Shown one piece after another: positions 18,550 to 27,597 of a DNA stretch of 64,000 nucleotides; within the stretch, counting starts at the first letter, position 1, and every line of letters starts with the position of its first letter. Below the pieces are notes generated by a model, which saw nothing but the letters and a program-made list of their open reading frames with translations, had not been told where the DNA came from and made no database searches. The translations under genes were made by a program, and so were the position numbers. This DNA is from Aurantimonas sp. HBX-1. Its GTDB lineage: Bacteria > Pseudomonadota > Alphaproteobacteria > Rhizobiales > Rhizobiaceae. The stretch covers positions 571,501-635,500 of the forward strand of contig NZ_CP090066.1 of NCBI RefSeq assembly GCF_021391535.1, read 5' to 3'.

Positions 18550-18628
18550 TGCAAGCGATCCTTGCGTTCATTGGGAGGAGCATCGGCAGCGAGGGACAGG
18601 TGGGCGGCCTCGTATTGACGCGGCTGCC

Positions 18629-19129
18629 TTACGGTCTCGGCCGCGGCGACATGACGGAATAGATGCCATCGAAAGGCGGCGGGCCGACAACCGTGGAGCC
18701 CTGGCTCTCGTTCGACTCCAGGATGGCCTGAAGATCGTCGCCCTGCAGCGAACCGATGAACCTGAACATCTTCTCGAGATGTCCGGGCGAGAAGACGAGC
18801 AACATGCGGACCGGACCATCCGAGAGATTGCACCAGGCATGGGGCGTTCCCCGTCTGACGGTCGCCGCATCGCCCGCCGACAGTTCCACGGCTTGGTCAC
18901 CCCGGACGAGATGGACGCGGCCTTCGAGAACGACGAAGTGTTCCTCCTCGTTGGCGTGCACGTGCATCGGGACGCCGTTCCGGGGATCGGCCACCAGTTC
19001 CAGCATCGTGTAGAGGCCCGCCGTGTCGGCGGCAGCCGTGCGGATGATGAAGCGCTCGCCCGGCGTCACCTCCCGCCAGTCAGGGCCGGCGCCGGAGGCA
19101 AAGGGCGTTTTCCTTGCTGTCGGGTTCAT
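18629..19129 (-). CDS. Cupin-domain protein
   Basis: The 166-residue protein contains a single cupin barrel: metal-binding motif 1 MHVHANEEEHFVVLEG (His, His, Glu, His pattern at about 55-65) and motif 2 GTPHAWCNLSD, with the second-motif His kept. A C-terminal helical part follows (MFRFIGSLQGDDLQAIL). Such proteins are dioxygenases, isomerases or sensors, and the sequence does not say which. It probably forms an operon with the DoxX-like gene downstream. Confidence 0.88.
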   Translation of the reverse strand: MNPTARKTPFASGAGPDWREVTPGERFIIRTAAADTAGLYTMLELVADPRNGVPMHVHANEEEHFVVLEGRVHLVRGDQAVELSAGDAATVRRGTPHAWCNLSDGPVRMLLVFSPGHLEKMFRFIGSLQGDDLQAILESNESQGSTVVGPPPFDGIYSVMSPRPRP

Positions 19130-19584
19130 GCAGATCTCTCTCGATGGATTGACGTTGCGCCGACCCTGAAAGTTGCGCGTTACAGCTCCGCATCGAAAAC
19201 CATGTTCAACGTTTCATTCGAAGCTCTGCGTCGGAGCAGGCGCCGGGCAGAACAAGGCCCGCGAGGCTCCGTTTGCGGTCGCGGCGGCGGCAGTTGGCGC
19301 GGTGATTGCCGCCGCTCGACGCGCGGGGCCCAAGCAACGCGGCGCCCGCGCCGGTGTCGCTCGCCCCATAAGCGAGGCCACGCCGCGACGGCCTCCGCGT
19401 CGCGATCCGCGAGGAACGGCGGCGTTCCCCTAACCGGTTCACAGCCGGCAGCTGACCAGGCGCTCCGCATTGCCGTTGTAAACATTGCCGGTCGCTTCGA
19501 AACACGAAGGCAACGCCGGCGCTGGAAAACCGTCCCCGAAGCAACCCGAGCGGGGTTGCGCTAACCAGGATCGGGATCGGATCA
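19130..19584. other. Intergenic stretch between cupin gene and DUF1127 gene
   Basis: The 455 bases hold the cupin promoter on the reverse strand. I find no convincing coding frame or RNA gene; open frames here are Arg-rich. Confidence 0.45.
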
Positions 19585-19944
19585 GTGTTCGGACGGATTT
19601 CATTCGAGCGGTCGGCCGCGCCTGCGGCCCATCCTCGCAAGCAGCCCGCCGGCGAGGGCGAGACGAAGCGCCATCGGTTGCGTCGCTTCTGGCACCATGT
19701 CCTGGCGCAAGCCCGGCGCCTCGCACGGGACCACAAGCAGCGGCTGCGGAACAGGCGCGACGTGGAACTCCTGCTGCAGATGCCGGAATACCAGCTACGC
19801 GACATCGGACTGCAGCGGCTGCCGGCGGGCTACTTTGCGCGGATCACCCCGGCGCCATGGGCAGAGCCGACCCGGGGCGGGGGCCCCCGCCCATCCCGGC
19901 TTCGTCCCTCTCCTGTCGGGGAGCGGAAGCGCACTCAACGATAG
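19585..19944 (+). CDS. DUF1127-containing small protein
   Basis: The 119-residue frame starts at GTG 19585. Residues about 48-73 (RNRRDVELLLQMPEYQLRDI) match the DUF1127 motif of short Arg-rich alphaproteobacterial proteins, in which the ...LLRDIGL... element is diagnostic. The family includes small proteins linked to phosphate/carbon regulation and RNA turnover in Agrobacterium and Rhodobacter. The flanking N- and C-terminal parts here are longer and Arg/Pro-rich, so the true ends may be shorter. A start further downstream is possible. Confidence 0.6.
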   Translation: MFGRISFERSAAPAAHPRKQPAGEGETKRHRLRRFWHHVLAQARRLARDHKQRLRNRRDVELLLQMPEYQLRDIGLQRLPAGYFARITPAPWAEPTRGGGPRPSRLRPSPVGERKRTQR

Positions 19945-20135
19945 CGTCGGGCACGACATGGCAGGGTAGAGTCGTCGGCGGGTCCCGATGGGCGCCGAAG
20001 CAAGCCCGGATCAAGGCGCTGAAGCCGATCACCGTAGAGAACAGCCACACGATCCTCGCGTCATCGCCCATTAATGAAGAGGACCTGGAATTGGGCGAAA
20101 AGACCGGGCCTGACTGCCGGGCGCGGAGGTTTACG

Positions 20136-20172
20136 GGAAGGCCGGACCGATTCAGTCACCCGCCGGCCTTCC
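20136..20172 (-). terminator. Hairpin downstream of FAD oxidoreductase
   Basis: A perfect 10-base inverted repeat (GGAAGGCCGG and CCGGCCTTCC, 17-base loop) lies 45 bases past the stop of the reverse-strand FAD enzyme. It has no T-run, so it may be a weak terminator or an mRNA-end structure. Confidence 0.4.
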
Positions 20173-20216
20173 GCATGGCAGCGCGCGGCGTCGACTAGTT
20201 GCGCTACACCATCCGG

Positions 20217-21467
20217 TTATCTGCGGCTCGCGTCTGCGCCTGAACCCGGCTCATAATCGCCGATCGGGATTTCGGCGATGGCGTGCAGCCCCTTGACCGC
20301 TTTCCGTGGCACCACCGGAATGATGCGGCGGATGGCGGAAGGCGTAGCAAGGAGAAGGGGCCCCAGAAGAAAGCGTAGTGAAATAGCGAACTCGGAAGAG
20401 GGAAGGAGGGAGCTGATACCGGCCGGTGCAATCTGCCGGCTCGCCCTGACGACGCCGTCCAGCGCAGACTGGTAGTCCTGGAGCCCGCGCGCAGGATCAT
20501 CCATCGCCTCGGCCAATTCTCCGGCGAGAACATAAGCGCTGGAGACGGCAAGGCTGGAGCCTCCACCGACCGCCGGTGCCGGGCTGTAGCCAGCATCCCC
20601 CACCAGTGCGATCCGGTCCTTCACCCAGCTCTCCATGTGGATCTGGCTGATGGGATAGAAATAGAAGTCGCGTGCATCATCGAGAAACTCGAGCAGCCGC
20701 GGCACCTCCCAACCGTCAGCTTCGAAATGTTCACGTAGCAGACGCTTCTGCCCCTCGACGTCGTCATGGCCGATACCGAGTGGCTCCGGGCAGCGAAAGG
20801 CGAAGATGACTGCCAGATCCCCGGTCTGCCGGATCGGCGCGGTCGCGACGGTCTTGCCGACCGCAACATACTGGTGAAGCGTGTTCTCGACGCCGAGGAA
20901 GTCTGGTGTCGTATACCCGCAGACGTAGCCACCCATGTAACGGCTAAGATGCGCCTCCTCTCCGAAGGCGAGGTGTCTCACGTTCGAATGCTGGCCGTCA
21001 GCACCAATGACGAGGTCGAAATCTCGCTGGCCGTGCTTCTCGAACGTCACGACGACACCGTCGGAGCGTTCCTCCAACCGAGTGATCGTGTCGCCGAAGA
21101 TGTACTCGACGCCACCCTGACTCGCAGCGTGCACAATCGAGACCAGCTTGCCGCGCAATATCTCGACGTGTCGGCCGCCGAGCTCTACCAGAAGTTTGCC
21201 AACATCGGCTTCGAACGGATCATGGCCGGGGGCGATTATGATGGAGCAGTCGTTGCGGGTGCGCGCAGCCTCTATCTCCGGCAGCAGTCCCATTCGCTCG
21301 ACGACGTCAACGGCAGAGCCCCACAAATCAATGGGCTGACCACCAGTCCGGAGTTCGTCTGCCCGCTCAACAATCACCGGATGAAAGCCATAGTGATGCA
21401 ACCACCAACCGAGGATCGGCCCAGCCACACCTGCACCTGAGATCAGCACGTTCTTGTTGCCGGGCAT
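20217..21467 (-). CDS. FAD-dependent monooxygenase (PHBH fold, drug/aromatic hydroxylase-like)
   Basis: The 416-residue protein has the Rossmann motif GAGVAG at 11-16, GGQPIDLWG (substrate/FAD loop), the GADGQHSNVR DG motif and ALVGDAGYSPAPAVGGG near 290. The segment resembles the subgroup that includes tetracycline-modifying and aromatic-ring monooxygenases, but this is not enough to assign a drug. The start is taken as the second ATG (21467), because GGAG lies 6 bases before it; the first ATG (21473) abuts the ribosome site. It is divergent from a lipoprotein hydrolase. The promoter carries an inverted repeat (see 21497-21510). G+C looks lower than in the neighbours. Confidence 0.88.
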   Translation of the reverse strand: MPGNKNVLISGAGVAGPILGWWLHHYGFHPVIVERADELRTGGQPIDLWGSAVDVVERMGLLPEIEAARTRNDCSIIIAPGHDPFEADVGKLLVELGGRHVEILRGKLVSIVHAASQGGVEYIFGDTITRLEERSDGVVVTFEKHGQRDFDLVIGADGQHSNVRHLAFGEEAHLSRYMGGYVCGYTTPDFLGVENTLHQYVAVGKTVATAPIRQTGDLAVIFAFRCPEPLGIGHDDVEGQKRLLREHFEADGWEVPRLLEFLDDARDFYFYPISQIHMESWVKDRIALVGDAGYSPAPAVGGGSSLAVSSAYVLAGELAEAMDDPARGLQDYQSALDGVVRASRQIAPAGISSLLPSSEFAISLRFLLGPLLLATPSAIRRIIPVVPRKAVKGLHAIAEIPIGDYEPGSGADASRR

Positions 21468-21496
21468 GTGCATCTCCGCATATTATAATACGATTC

Positions 21497-21510
21497 TGTA
21501 TCGAAACTTA
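21497..21510 (-). promoter_or_regulatory. Candidate promoter and operator of FAD monooxygenase
   Basis: On the reverse strand a TATAAT box precedes the gene, overlapped on its upstream side by ATAC-N6-GTAT. The shared octamer ATCGTATT recurs near 23610 in front of the TetR/ABC exporter genes. This is a guess from sequence symmetry only; the coordinates of the repeat are approximate to a few bases. Confidence 0.3.
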
Positions 21511-21653
21511 TTGCCTCAAGTTCCTGCGGATGTCAAAAGGCTGCGGCTCGCGCACTTCGCACCCTCTCCGCGCGCTCGATCGGCGGGCCGCTGGAAGTCA
21601 GGATCGCGTGTAGGCCAGGCTTCCGTTAGCAGCAGCAGGAGGTTGAGGGAGCT

Positions 21654-22766
21654 ATGAGGAGACTACTCATCGTCGTGCTAACCCTGGCGATCGGCGGGTG
21701 TGGCGCAAGGCCAGGACCCGAGGCCCTTCAGGCGACCGGCAGAACAGTGCCCGATGCCAGACTTGTCCCTGTATTGGTGGCGACGGATCGGTCAGTTCCT
21801 GGCTCGCACGGAGAAGCGCACGGCAGTTCGCGGGGGGCGCTTCGTTACGAGAAACTGGTCGTCTCGATCCCGCCGGGCCATCAAGCGGGATCGGTTGAGT
21901 GGTCGAAAAACCGCGAGCATGATCCTTCGCACAGCTTCGTCGTCGCACATCGCTCGATCCTGAATGAGGATGAATTCGTGGGCGAGGCGGCAATGGGGGT
22001 ACGACGCGGCGGCCAGTTGGGCGTGTTTGTCCACGGCTACAACGAGACCTTGGCCGAGGCGGCGTTTCGCCTTGCGCAGATCACTGTCGATCTAGACTCG
22101 GAGGAAGCTGTCGTCCCGATCCTCTTTTCCTGGCCATCGGAGGGCGCGGTCATGGGGTATGTGGCGGATCGTGACGGCGTGACCTACGCTCGGGACGATC
22201 TGGTGCACGTCCTACGCCTGCTGGCCGATCTTCGGACAGGCGGGCAGATTTCCCTGTTCGGCCATAGCCTGGGCGGCTGGCTTGTGATGGAAGCACTTCG
22301 CCAGCTTCGGCTGCAGGGCCGCCACGGCGTCCTGGCCCGCTATCAGGTTGATCTCGCGGCGCCGGATATCGATGTCGACGTCTTTCGAAAACAGCTTGCG
22401 GTGGTGGGGCGGCTTGATCCCCCGATCACCCTTTTCGTGGCGCCCGATGATCGTGCACTTGCAGTATCGACGCATGCTGCAAGAGGACACCCACGGATCG
22501 GGGCGGTCAACGTCAACGATCCGGCCTTGCAGGAAGCGGCGCAGAATCTCGGCTTGCGAGTGATCGACATCTCATCCGTTGAACCGGTCGGCCGCACGCG
22601 ACACAGTCGCTTCGTGCGGTTGGCCGCCGTTGCGTCAAGGGTTCCTGCATTGACCAGCCCTGGGGCCGTGGAAAGCGCAAGACAGGGGGCCTTCGTGCTG
22701 CAGAACGCCGCCGCGGCCTTGTCGCTTCAAGCAATCTCGTCAACGACCGATCCCGCCGTCCGCTAG
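21654..22766 (+). CDS. Alpha/beta hydrolase lipoprotein (DUF900 family)
   Basis: The 370-residue protein has a lipoprotein signal: hydrophobic core LLIVVLTLAIGG followed by Cys16. It belongs to the DUF900 group of alpha/beta hydrolases: GVFVHGYNETLAEAAFRLAQ forms the oxyanion strand, LFSWPSEG and YARDD are family motifs, and Ser205 in GHSLGG is the nucleophile. The family's enzymes are poorly characterised esterases. GAGGGAG just ahead of ATG 21654 supports the start. It would sit in the cell envelope. A strong bidirectional terminator follows at 22824-22858. Confidence 0.9.
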   Translation: MRRLLIVVLTLAIGGCGARPGPEALQATGRTVPDARLVPVLVATDRSVPGSHGEAHGSSRGALRYEKLVVSIPPGHQAGSVEWSKNREHDPSHSFVVAHRSILNEDEFVGEAAMGVRRGGQLGVFVHGYNETLAEAAFRLAQITVDLDSEEAVVPILFSWPSEGAVMGYVADRDGVTYARDDLVHVLRLLADLRTGGQISLFGHSLGGWLVMEALRQLRLQGRHGVLARYQVDLAAPDIDVDVFRKQLAVVGRLDPPITLFVAPDDRALAVSTHAARGHPRIGAVNVNDPALQEAAQNLGLRVIDISSVEPVGRTRHSRFVRLAAVASRVPALTSPGAVESARQGAFVLQNAAAALSLQAISSTTDPAVR

Positions 22767-22823
22767 TCGAGCGAGCGTCGCTCGTCCTGCCGGACCCTTG
22801 CCATCACGAACGGGTTGCTGTTC

Positions 22824-22858
22824 GCCTCCTCGCCGGACTGTGGTTCCGGCGAGGAGGC
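22824..22858. terminator. Bidirectional terminator hairpin
   Basis: A perfect 14-base stem (GCCTCCTCGCCGGA and TCCGGCGAGGAGGC, 7-base loop) lies between the ends of the convergent hydrolase and TetR genes. It can serve both strands. Confidence 0.7.
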
Positions 22859-22883
22859 CGTCATGTCGTGTAGCCGCCTTCCG

Positions 22884-23489
22884 TTACGGCTCGGCAAAGA
22901 GCTGCAGGAAAAGCCGATCGATATAGTCGCGCACCTCCTCGATGGCCTCCGGAGCGCCGCGCAGAAGAAGACGAGTGATCATCGCGCCGATGAACATGTC
23001 CATGATGATCTCGATATCTGCATCCGGCCGCAGGGCCCCTTCGGCTTTCGCGCGATCGAGGATCTTTCCAAACAGGACGCGTCTCGGTTCCATATAGGTC
23101 GCGTCGTACGCCGCCATGATCTCCGGATGATCGCAGACCGAACCGATGAGCCGCGCCATCAGTCGGGTGTAGCTCAACATGATCTTTATCGTCTCGGGCC
23201 TGCGGTACACCTGCATGATCTCATGCAGGCTCATCGTTTCCCACGGCCCAAGCGAGGATTCGGTGCGCTCTCGGATGTGTCTCACCGCGCTGACCAGCAG
23301 ATCCGTCTTGTTACTGTAGCGACGATAGACGGCCGCTCGCGTCGTACCGGCATGCTTCGCGATCTTCTCGATGCTCGCTTCGTCGACACCGACATCCATC
23401 AGCAGTTCGAAGGCGGCCTCCAGAATGGCTTCGTCGGTCTGCCGGTCACGGGGCCTGCCGACGGACCTGTTTCCATTGTCGTTCTGCAC
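22884..23489 (-). CDS. TetR-family transcriptional regulator
   Basis: The 201-residue protein has the N-terminal TetR helix-turn-helix (IEKIAKHAGTTRAAVYRRY at about 36-54) and a C-terminal ligand-binding domain. The start is GTG 23489 with GAGGAAA just before it; a longer open frame to 23696 lacks protein-like composition. It is divergent from the HlyD-RbbA-YhhJ exporter operon at 23732 and is the likely repressor of it and of itself. An imperfect repeat, AATATG-N9-CGTATT, lies in the intergenic region and is a candidate operator. Confidence 0.92.
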   Translation of the reverse strand: MQNDNGNRSVGRPRDRQTDEAILEAAFELLMDVGVDEASIEKIAKHAGTTRAAVYRRYSNKTDLLVSAVRHIRERTESSLGPWETMSLHEIMQVYRRPETIKIMLSYTRLMARLIGSVCDHPEIMAAYDATYMEPRRVLFGKILDRAKAEGALRPDADIEIIMDMFIGAMITRLLLRGAPEAIEEVRDYIDRLFLQLFAEP

Positions 23490-23731
23490 GGCCGTTTCCT
23501 CGTGGGCGGTTGGTCGGAACTGGAGCAATGCCGCCCGGTGCGGGGGAACGGGCGGCCTTCGCGTCGAAACGCATCGAGAGACGCCGACCTTTATAATATG
23601 GGCCAGGATCGTATTGAAAGAGGAGCCACCATCTGCAAGATGGGCAGGATGTCCACCGGTTTGTTCGGGGAAGCCCGGCCGGATGAACCGGCCCAAGCGG
23701 ATCGATCGCCGCCCGAACGAGAGGGACGTGT

Positions 23732-24817
23732 ATGCTGGAGCGGCTCAAGGCGCTTTTCGGCAATTCCTGGTTCTGGCTGGCGCTGGCGGCGGCTGCGATC
23801 GCCGGCGGCTGGTATCTGACGCAGCGTCTGTCGGAGGAGGAGCTACCGGCAGGCGTCGCGTGGGGGAATGGCCGGATCGAGGCGGTCGCCATCGACATAT
23901 CGGCCCGCACCGGCGGCCGGATCAGGGACATCCTTGTGCATGAGGGCGAGACCGTCTCGGCTGGCCAGGTTCTCGCCCATATGGATACCCAGCAGCTGGA
24001 GGCTCAGTTGCGCGAGGCACAGGCCCAGCTACGGCGCGGACGGATCGGCAGGGAGGTTGCCGAGAGCGGGGTAGATCAGGCCGTGGCCGAACGCTCGGCC
24101 GCCCTTGCGGTCGTCGCGCAGCGCGAAGCCGAGCTCGGCTCTGCCGAGGGCCGGCTCAGCCGCTCACAACATCTCGTCGAGCGAAATGCCGTTTCCCAGC
24201 AGACGGTGGACGACGATCGGGCGCGGTTCGAAGGGGCGCGCGCTGCGCTCGACGCCGCACGCGCCCAAGTCGCCGCCGCCGACGCAGGCGTCGCCACAGC
24301 ACGGGCGCAAATCGTTGACGCCCAAGCCAGCATCGAGGCGGCCGAGGCGGCCATAGAGCGCATCCAGGCCGAGATCGACGACAGCGCATTGCGCTCGCCA
24401 CGGGATGGTCGGGTGCAGTATCTCGTGGCCCAGCCAGGCGAGGTGGTCGCCGGCGGCGGCCGGGTGCTCAACCTCATCTATCTCGGCGATGTCTACATGA
24501 CCGTCTTCCTGCCCACGATGGAGGCCGGACGCCTCGCCATCGGCTCGCAGGCGCGCATCGTGCTCGACACCGCCCCCGGCGTGATCATCCCGGCGGAGGT
24601 TTCGTTCCTCTCCGATGTCGCGCAGTTCACGCCCCGCACCGTGGAGACAGCCGAGGAGCGGCAGGGCCTGATGTTCCGCGTTCGGGTGCGCGTTGCGCCG
24701 GAGCTCCTTGAAAGGCATGCCGACTACGTCAAGCCGGGCCTGCCGGGCGTCGCCTATGTCAGGACCGATCCGGCGGCGGAATGGCCTGAAAGCCTGCGTA
24801 CGGGGCTGCTCGAATGA
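23732..24817 (+). CDS. HlyD-family membrane-fusion protein (YhiI-like)
   Basis: The 361-residue protein has one N-terminal membrane helix (about 13-30) and the HlyD layout: barrel-sandwich half (GRIRDILVHEGETVSAGQVL), a long alpha-helical hairpin (about 90-220, rich in Ala/Gln/Glu heptads), the second half (SPRDGRVQYLVAQPGEVVAGG) and a beta-barrel domain. It links the inner-membrane ABC exporter to an outer-membrane channel. It overlaps the next gene by ATGA at 24814, and the three genes follow the order of E. coli yhiI-rbbA-yhhJ. Confidence 0.93.
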   Translation: MLERLKALFGNSWFWLALAAAAIAGGWYLTQRLSEEELPAGVAWGNGRIEAVAIDISARTGGRIRDILVHEGETVSAGQVLAHMDTQQLEAQLREAQAQLRRGRIGREVAESGVDQAVAERSAALAVVAQREAELGSAEGRLSRSQHLVERNAVSQQTVDDDRARFEGARAALDAARAQVAAADAGVATARAQIVDAQASIEAAEAAIERIQAEIDDSALRSPRDGRVQYLVAQPGEVVAGGGRVLNLIYLGDVYMTVFLPTMEAGRLAIGSQARIVLDTAPGVIIPAEVSFLSDVAQFTPRTVETAEERQGLMFRVRVRVAPELLERHADYVKPGLPGVAYVRTDPAAEWPESLRTGLLE

Positions 24818-27594
24818 GCGGGCCGGCGCGCCCCGGCGAAGCTCCGGCTCTCGCGGCGCGGGTGCGGGCCGTCACCCACGTCTTCAAGAAGACCCGCGCG
24901 CTCGACGACGTCTCGATCGACTTCCCGGCGGGAAAGATGCTGGGCCTGATCGGGCCCGACGGCGTCGGGAAATCGACGCTCCTCTCGCTGATCGCCGGGG
25001 CGCGCAAGGTCCAGAGCGGCGAGGTCGAAGCCTTGGGCGCCGACATGCGAAAGCCACGTGATCGCAGCGAGATAGGCCCCCACATCGCCTATATGCCCCA
25101 AGGGCTCGGCAAGAACCTCTATCCGACCCTGTCCGTGTTCGAGAACGTGGATTTCTTCGGCCGTCTCTTCGGCCATGCCCGCAAGGAACGCGAGCGCCGC
25201 ATCCACGAGCTCCTCGCCGCCACCGGTCTCGATCCCTTTCCAGATCGCCCGGCCGGCAAACTCTCTGGCGGCATGAAGCAGAAGGTCGGCCTGTGCTGCG
25301 CGCTGATTCACGGCCCAGACCTCCTCATCCTCGATGAGCCGACAACCGGCGTCGACCCGCTGGCCCGGCGGCAGTTCTGGGAACTGATCAACGACATAAG
25401 GGCGAACCGGCCGAGCATGGGGGTGATCGTTGCGACCGCCTATATGGACGAGGCGGCCGAGTTCGACTGGCTCGTCGCCATGGACGGCGGGCGCGTGCTC
25501 GCGACGGGCACGCCGACCGAGCTTCAGGAAAAGACTGCGACTTTCTCGCTCGACGAGGCCTTCATCGCTCTCTTGCCGGAGGAAAAACGCAGCCAACATC
25601 GCCAGGTCGAGATTCCGCCGCGCCCGCAGAGCGATGGCCAAGAGCCGGCGATCGAGGCCGATGGGCTGACCATCCGCTTCGGCACCTTCACTGCGGTGGA
25701 CAATGTCAGCTTTCGCATCCCTCGCGGTGAGATCTTCGGCTTCCTCGGATCGAACGGCTGCGGCAAGACGACGACCATGAAAATGCTGACCGGCCTCCTG
25801 CCGGCCAGCGAGGGCACCGCGAAGCTGTTCGGGCGCGAAGTCGATCCGCACGATATCGATACGCGCCGGCGCGTCGGCTACATGTCGCAGTCCTTCTCGC
25901 TCTATTCCGAGTTGACCGTTCGGCAGAACCTCGACCTGCACGCCCGCCTCTTCCAGATGCCGGCCAAGGACATACCAGGCCGCATTAAGGAGATGGCGAA
26001 GCGCTTCGATCTGATCGGGGTGCTGGAATCGCTCCCTGACGCCTTGCCGCTCGGCGTCACCCAGCGCCTGTCGCTGGCCGTCGCCATGATCCATGCCCCC
26101 GAAATCCTGATACTCGACGAGCCGACGTCCGGCGTCGATCCCATCGCGCGCGATGCGCTGTGGCAGAGCTTCGCCGATCTGTCGCGCAAGGACGGCGTGA
26201 CCATCTTCATCTCAACGCACTTCATGAACGAGGCGGAGCGCTGCGACCGCATCTCGCTGATGCACGCCGGCAAGGTGCTGGTGTCCGAGACGCCAGCCGC
26301 CATCGTCGAGAGGCGTGGCAGCACCAATCTCGAAGAGGCTTTCGTCTCGTATCTGGAGGAGGCGATCGAGGAAGGGGCCGCGGCCGCCAAGCCGAAAGCG
26401 GATGCCGCCGCCGCTACGGATATCATCCATTCGACCGGGCCCGGACATCAGCCAGCGCAGAGGCGCTGGCTCGATCCGCGTCGCATGATGAGCTATGCCC
26501 GGCGCGAGGCGCTTGAACTGCGCCGCGACCCGATCCGCGCCTCCTTCGCCTTCATCGGCAGCTTGGTGCTGCTGTTCGTCCTCGGCTACGGCATCAGCAT
26601 AGATGTCGAGGACCTGTCCTTCGCGGTCCTCGATCACGACCAGACGACGATGAGCCGCGACTATACACTCGACATCTCGGGCTCACGCTATTTCACCGAG
26701 CGCCCTCCGATCCTCGATCATGCCGACATGGACCGGCGCATGCGCAGTGGCGAACTGAGCCTCGCCATCGAGATACCGCCCGGCTTCGCGCGCGAGGTGG
26801 CCGCTGGCCGCCACGTGGAAATCGGCGGATGGATCGACGGCTCCATGCCTTCGCGCGCGGAGACCGCGCAAGGCTACGTGGAGGGGCTGCACGCCCACTG
26901 GCTGATGCGGCAGGCACGGCAAGCCCATGGAGACCGGGCTGGCTCGGCGAGTTTCCAGCTCGAGACGCGGTTCCGCTACAATCCCAATGTCGAGAGCCTC
27001 ATCGCCATGGTGCCGGCCGTCATTGCCCTGGTGCTGATGTTCATCCCCACCATGCTGGCGACGCTTTCGATCGTGCGGGAAAAGGACCTCGGCTCCATCG
27101 TCAATCTCTACGTCACGCCCGTGACCCGCCTGGAATTCCTGCTCGGCAAGCAGATCCCCTATGTCGGCCTCGCCATGGTGAATCTCGCGATGCTGACCAT
27201 CTTTGCCATCTTCGTGCAGGGCGTGCCTTTCACCGGCAGCTTGCCGGCGTACGCGATGGGAGGCCTGCTCTACGCCATCGCGGCGACCGGGCTCGGGCTG
27301 TTCATCTCCAGCTTCATGAACAGCCAGATCGCCGCGATTTTCCTCACCACCGTCGTCACCATGACGCTGGCCGTCCAGTATTCCGGCATGATCGACCCGA
27401 TAGCCTCCATGGAGGGCGAGGCCGCGCTGATCGGGACGATCAACCCCGCGAGCCATTTCGTGACCGTTTCGCGTGGCGCTTTCTCCAAGGCCTTGGGCTT
27501 CGGCGATCTCACCGCCTCCCTCCTGTCATTGCTCGCGGCTGGCCCCGTGCTGCTCTTGCTGAGCGCGTTCTTCCTCCGGAAGCAGGCGCGCTGA
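24814..27594 (+). CDS. rbbA: RbbA-like fused ABC transporter (two ATPase domains plus permease)
   Basis: The 926-residue protein is a fusion of two ABC ATPase domains and an ABC-2 permease. Domain 1 has Walker A GPDGVGKST at 47-55 and signature LSGGMKQKVG. Domain 2 (about 275-495) has Walker A GSNGCGKTT, but its signature reads LPLGVTQRLSLA instead of LSGG, as in E. coli RbbA. The C-terminal part (from about 555) has one helix, a periplasmic segment and five further helices. RbbA was first described as a ribosome-associated ATPase, but with a HlyD partner upstream and a permease downstream this is most simply a multidrug or small-molecule exporter. Confidence 0.93.
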   Translation: MSGPARPGEAPALAARVRAVTHVFKKTRALDDVSIDFPAGKMLGLIGPDGVGKSTLLSLIAGARKVQSGEVEALGADMRKPRDRSEIGPHIAYMPQGLGKNLYPTLSVFENVDFFGRLFGHARKERERRIHELLAATGLDPFPDRPAGKLSGGMKQKVGLCCALIHGPDLLILDEPTTGVDPLARRQFWELINDIRANRPSMGVIVATAYMDEAAEFDWLVAMDGGRVLATGTPTELQEKTATFSLDEAFIALLPEEKRSQHRQVEIPPRPQSDGQEPAIEADGLTIRFGTFTAVDNVSFRIPRGEIFGFLGSNGCGKTTTMKMLTGLLPASEGTAKLFGREVDPHDIDTRRRVGYMSQSFSLYSELTVRQNLDLHARLFQMPAKDIPGRIKEMAKRFDLIGVLESLPDALPLGVTQRLSLAVAMIHAPEILILDEPTSGVDPIARDALWQSFADLSRKDGVTIFISTHFMNEAERCDRISLMHAGKVLVSETPAAIVERRGSTNLEEAFVSYLEEAIEEGAAAAKPKADAAAATDIIHSTGPGHQPAQRRWLDPRRMMSYARREALELRRDPIRASFAFIGSLVLLFVLGYGISIDVEDLSFAVLDHDQTTMSRDYTLDISGSRYFTERPPILDHADMDRRMRSGELSLAIEIPPGFAREVAAGRHVEIGGWIDGSMPSRAETAQGYVEGLHAHWLMRQARQAHGDRAGSASFQLETRFRYNPNVESLIAMVPAVIALVLMFIPTMLATLSIVREKDLGSIVNLYVTPVTRLEFLLGKQIPYVGLAMVNLAMLTIFAIFVQGVPFTGSLPAYAMGGLLYAIAATGLGLFISSFMNSQIAAIFLTTVVTMTLAVQYSGMIDPIASMEGEAALIGTINPASHFVTVSRGAFSKALGFGDLTASLLSLLAAGPVLLLLSAFFLRKQAR

Positions 27595-27597
27595 CCC

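Noticed and set aside
19844..20071. Small reverse-strand membrane-like frame
   Set aside because: One hydrophobic stretch only, weak ribosome site, and it overlaps the DUF1127 gene.
20160..20216. Possible tRNA on the reverse strand (TGGTGTAGCGCAACTAG)
   Set aside because: The D-arm-like piece is not followed by anticodon and T arms that can fold; the next stem is an ordinary inverted repeat.
24754..26094. Reverse frame opposite the RbbA-like gene
   Set aside because: Shadow of a high-GC gene; no motifs and the forward strand has two ABC domains.
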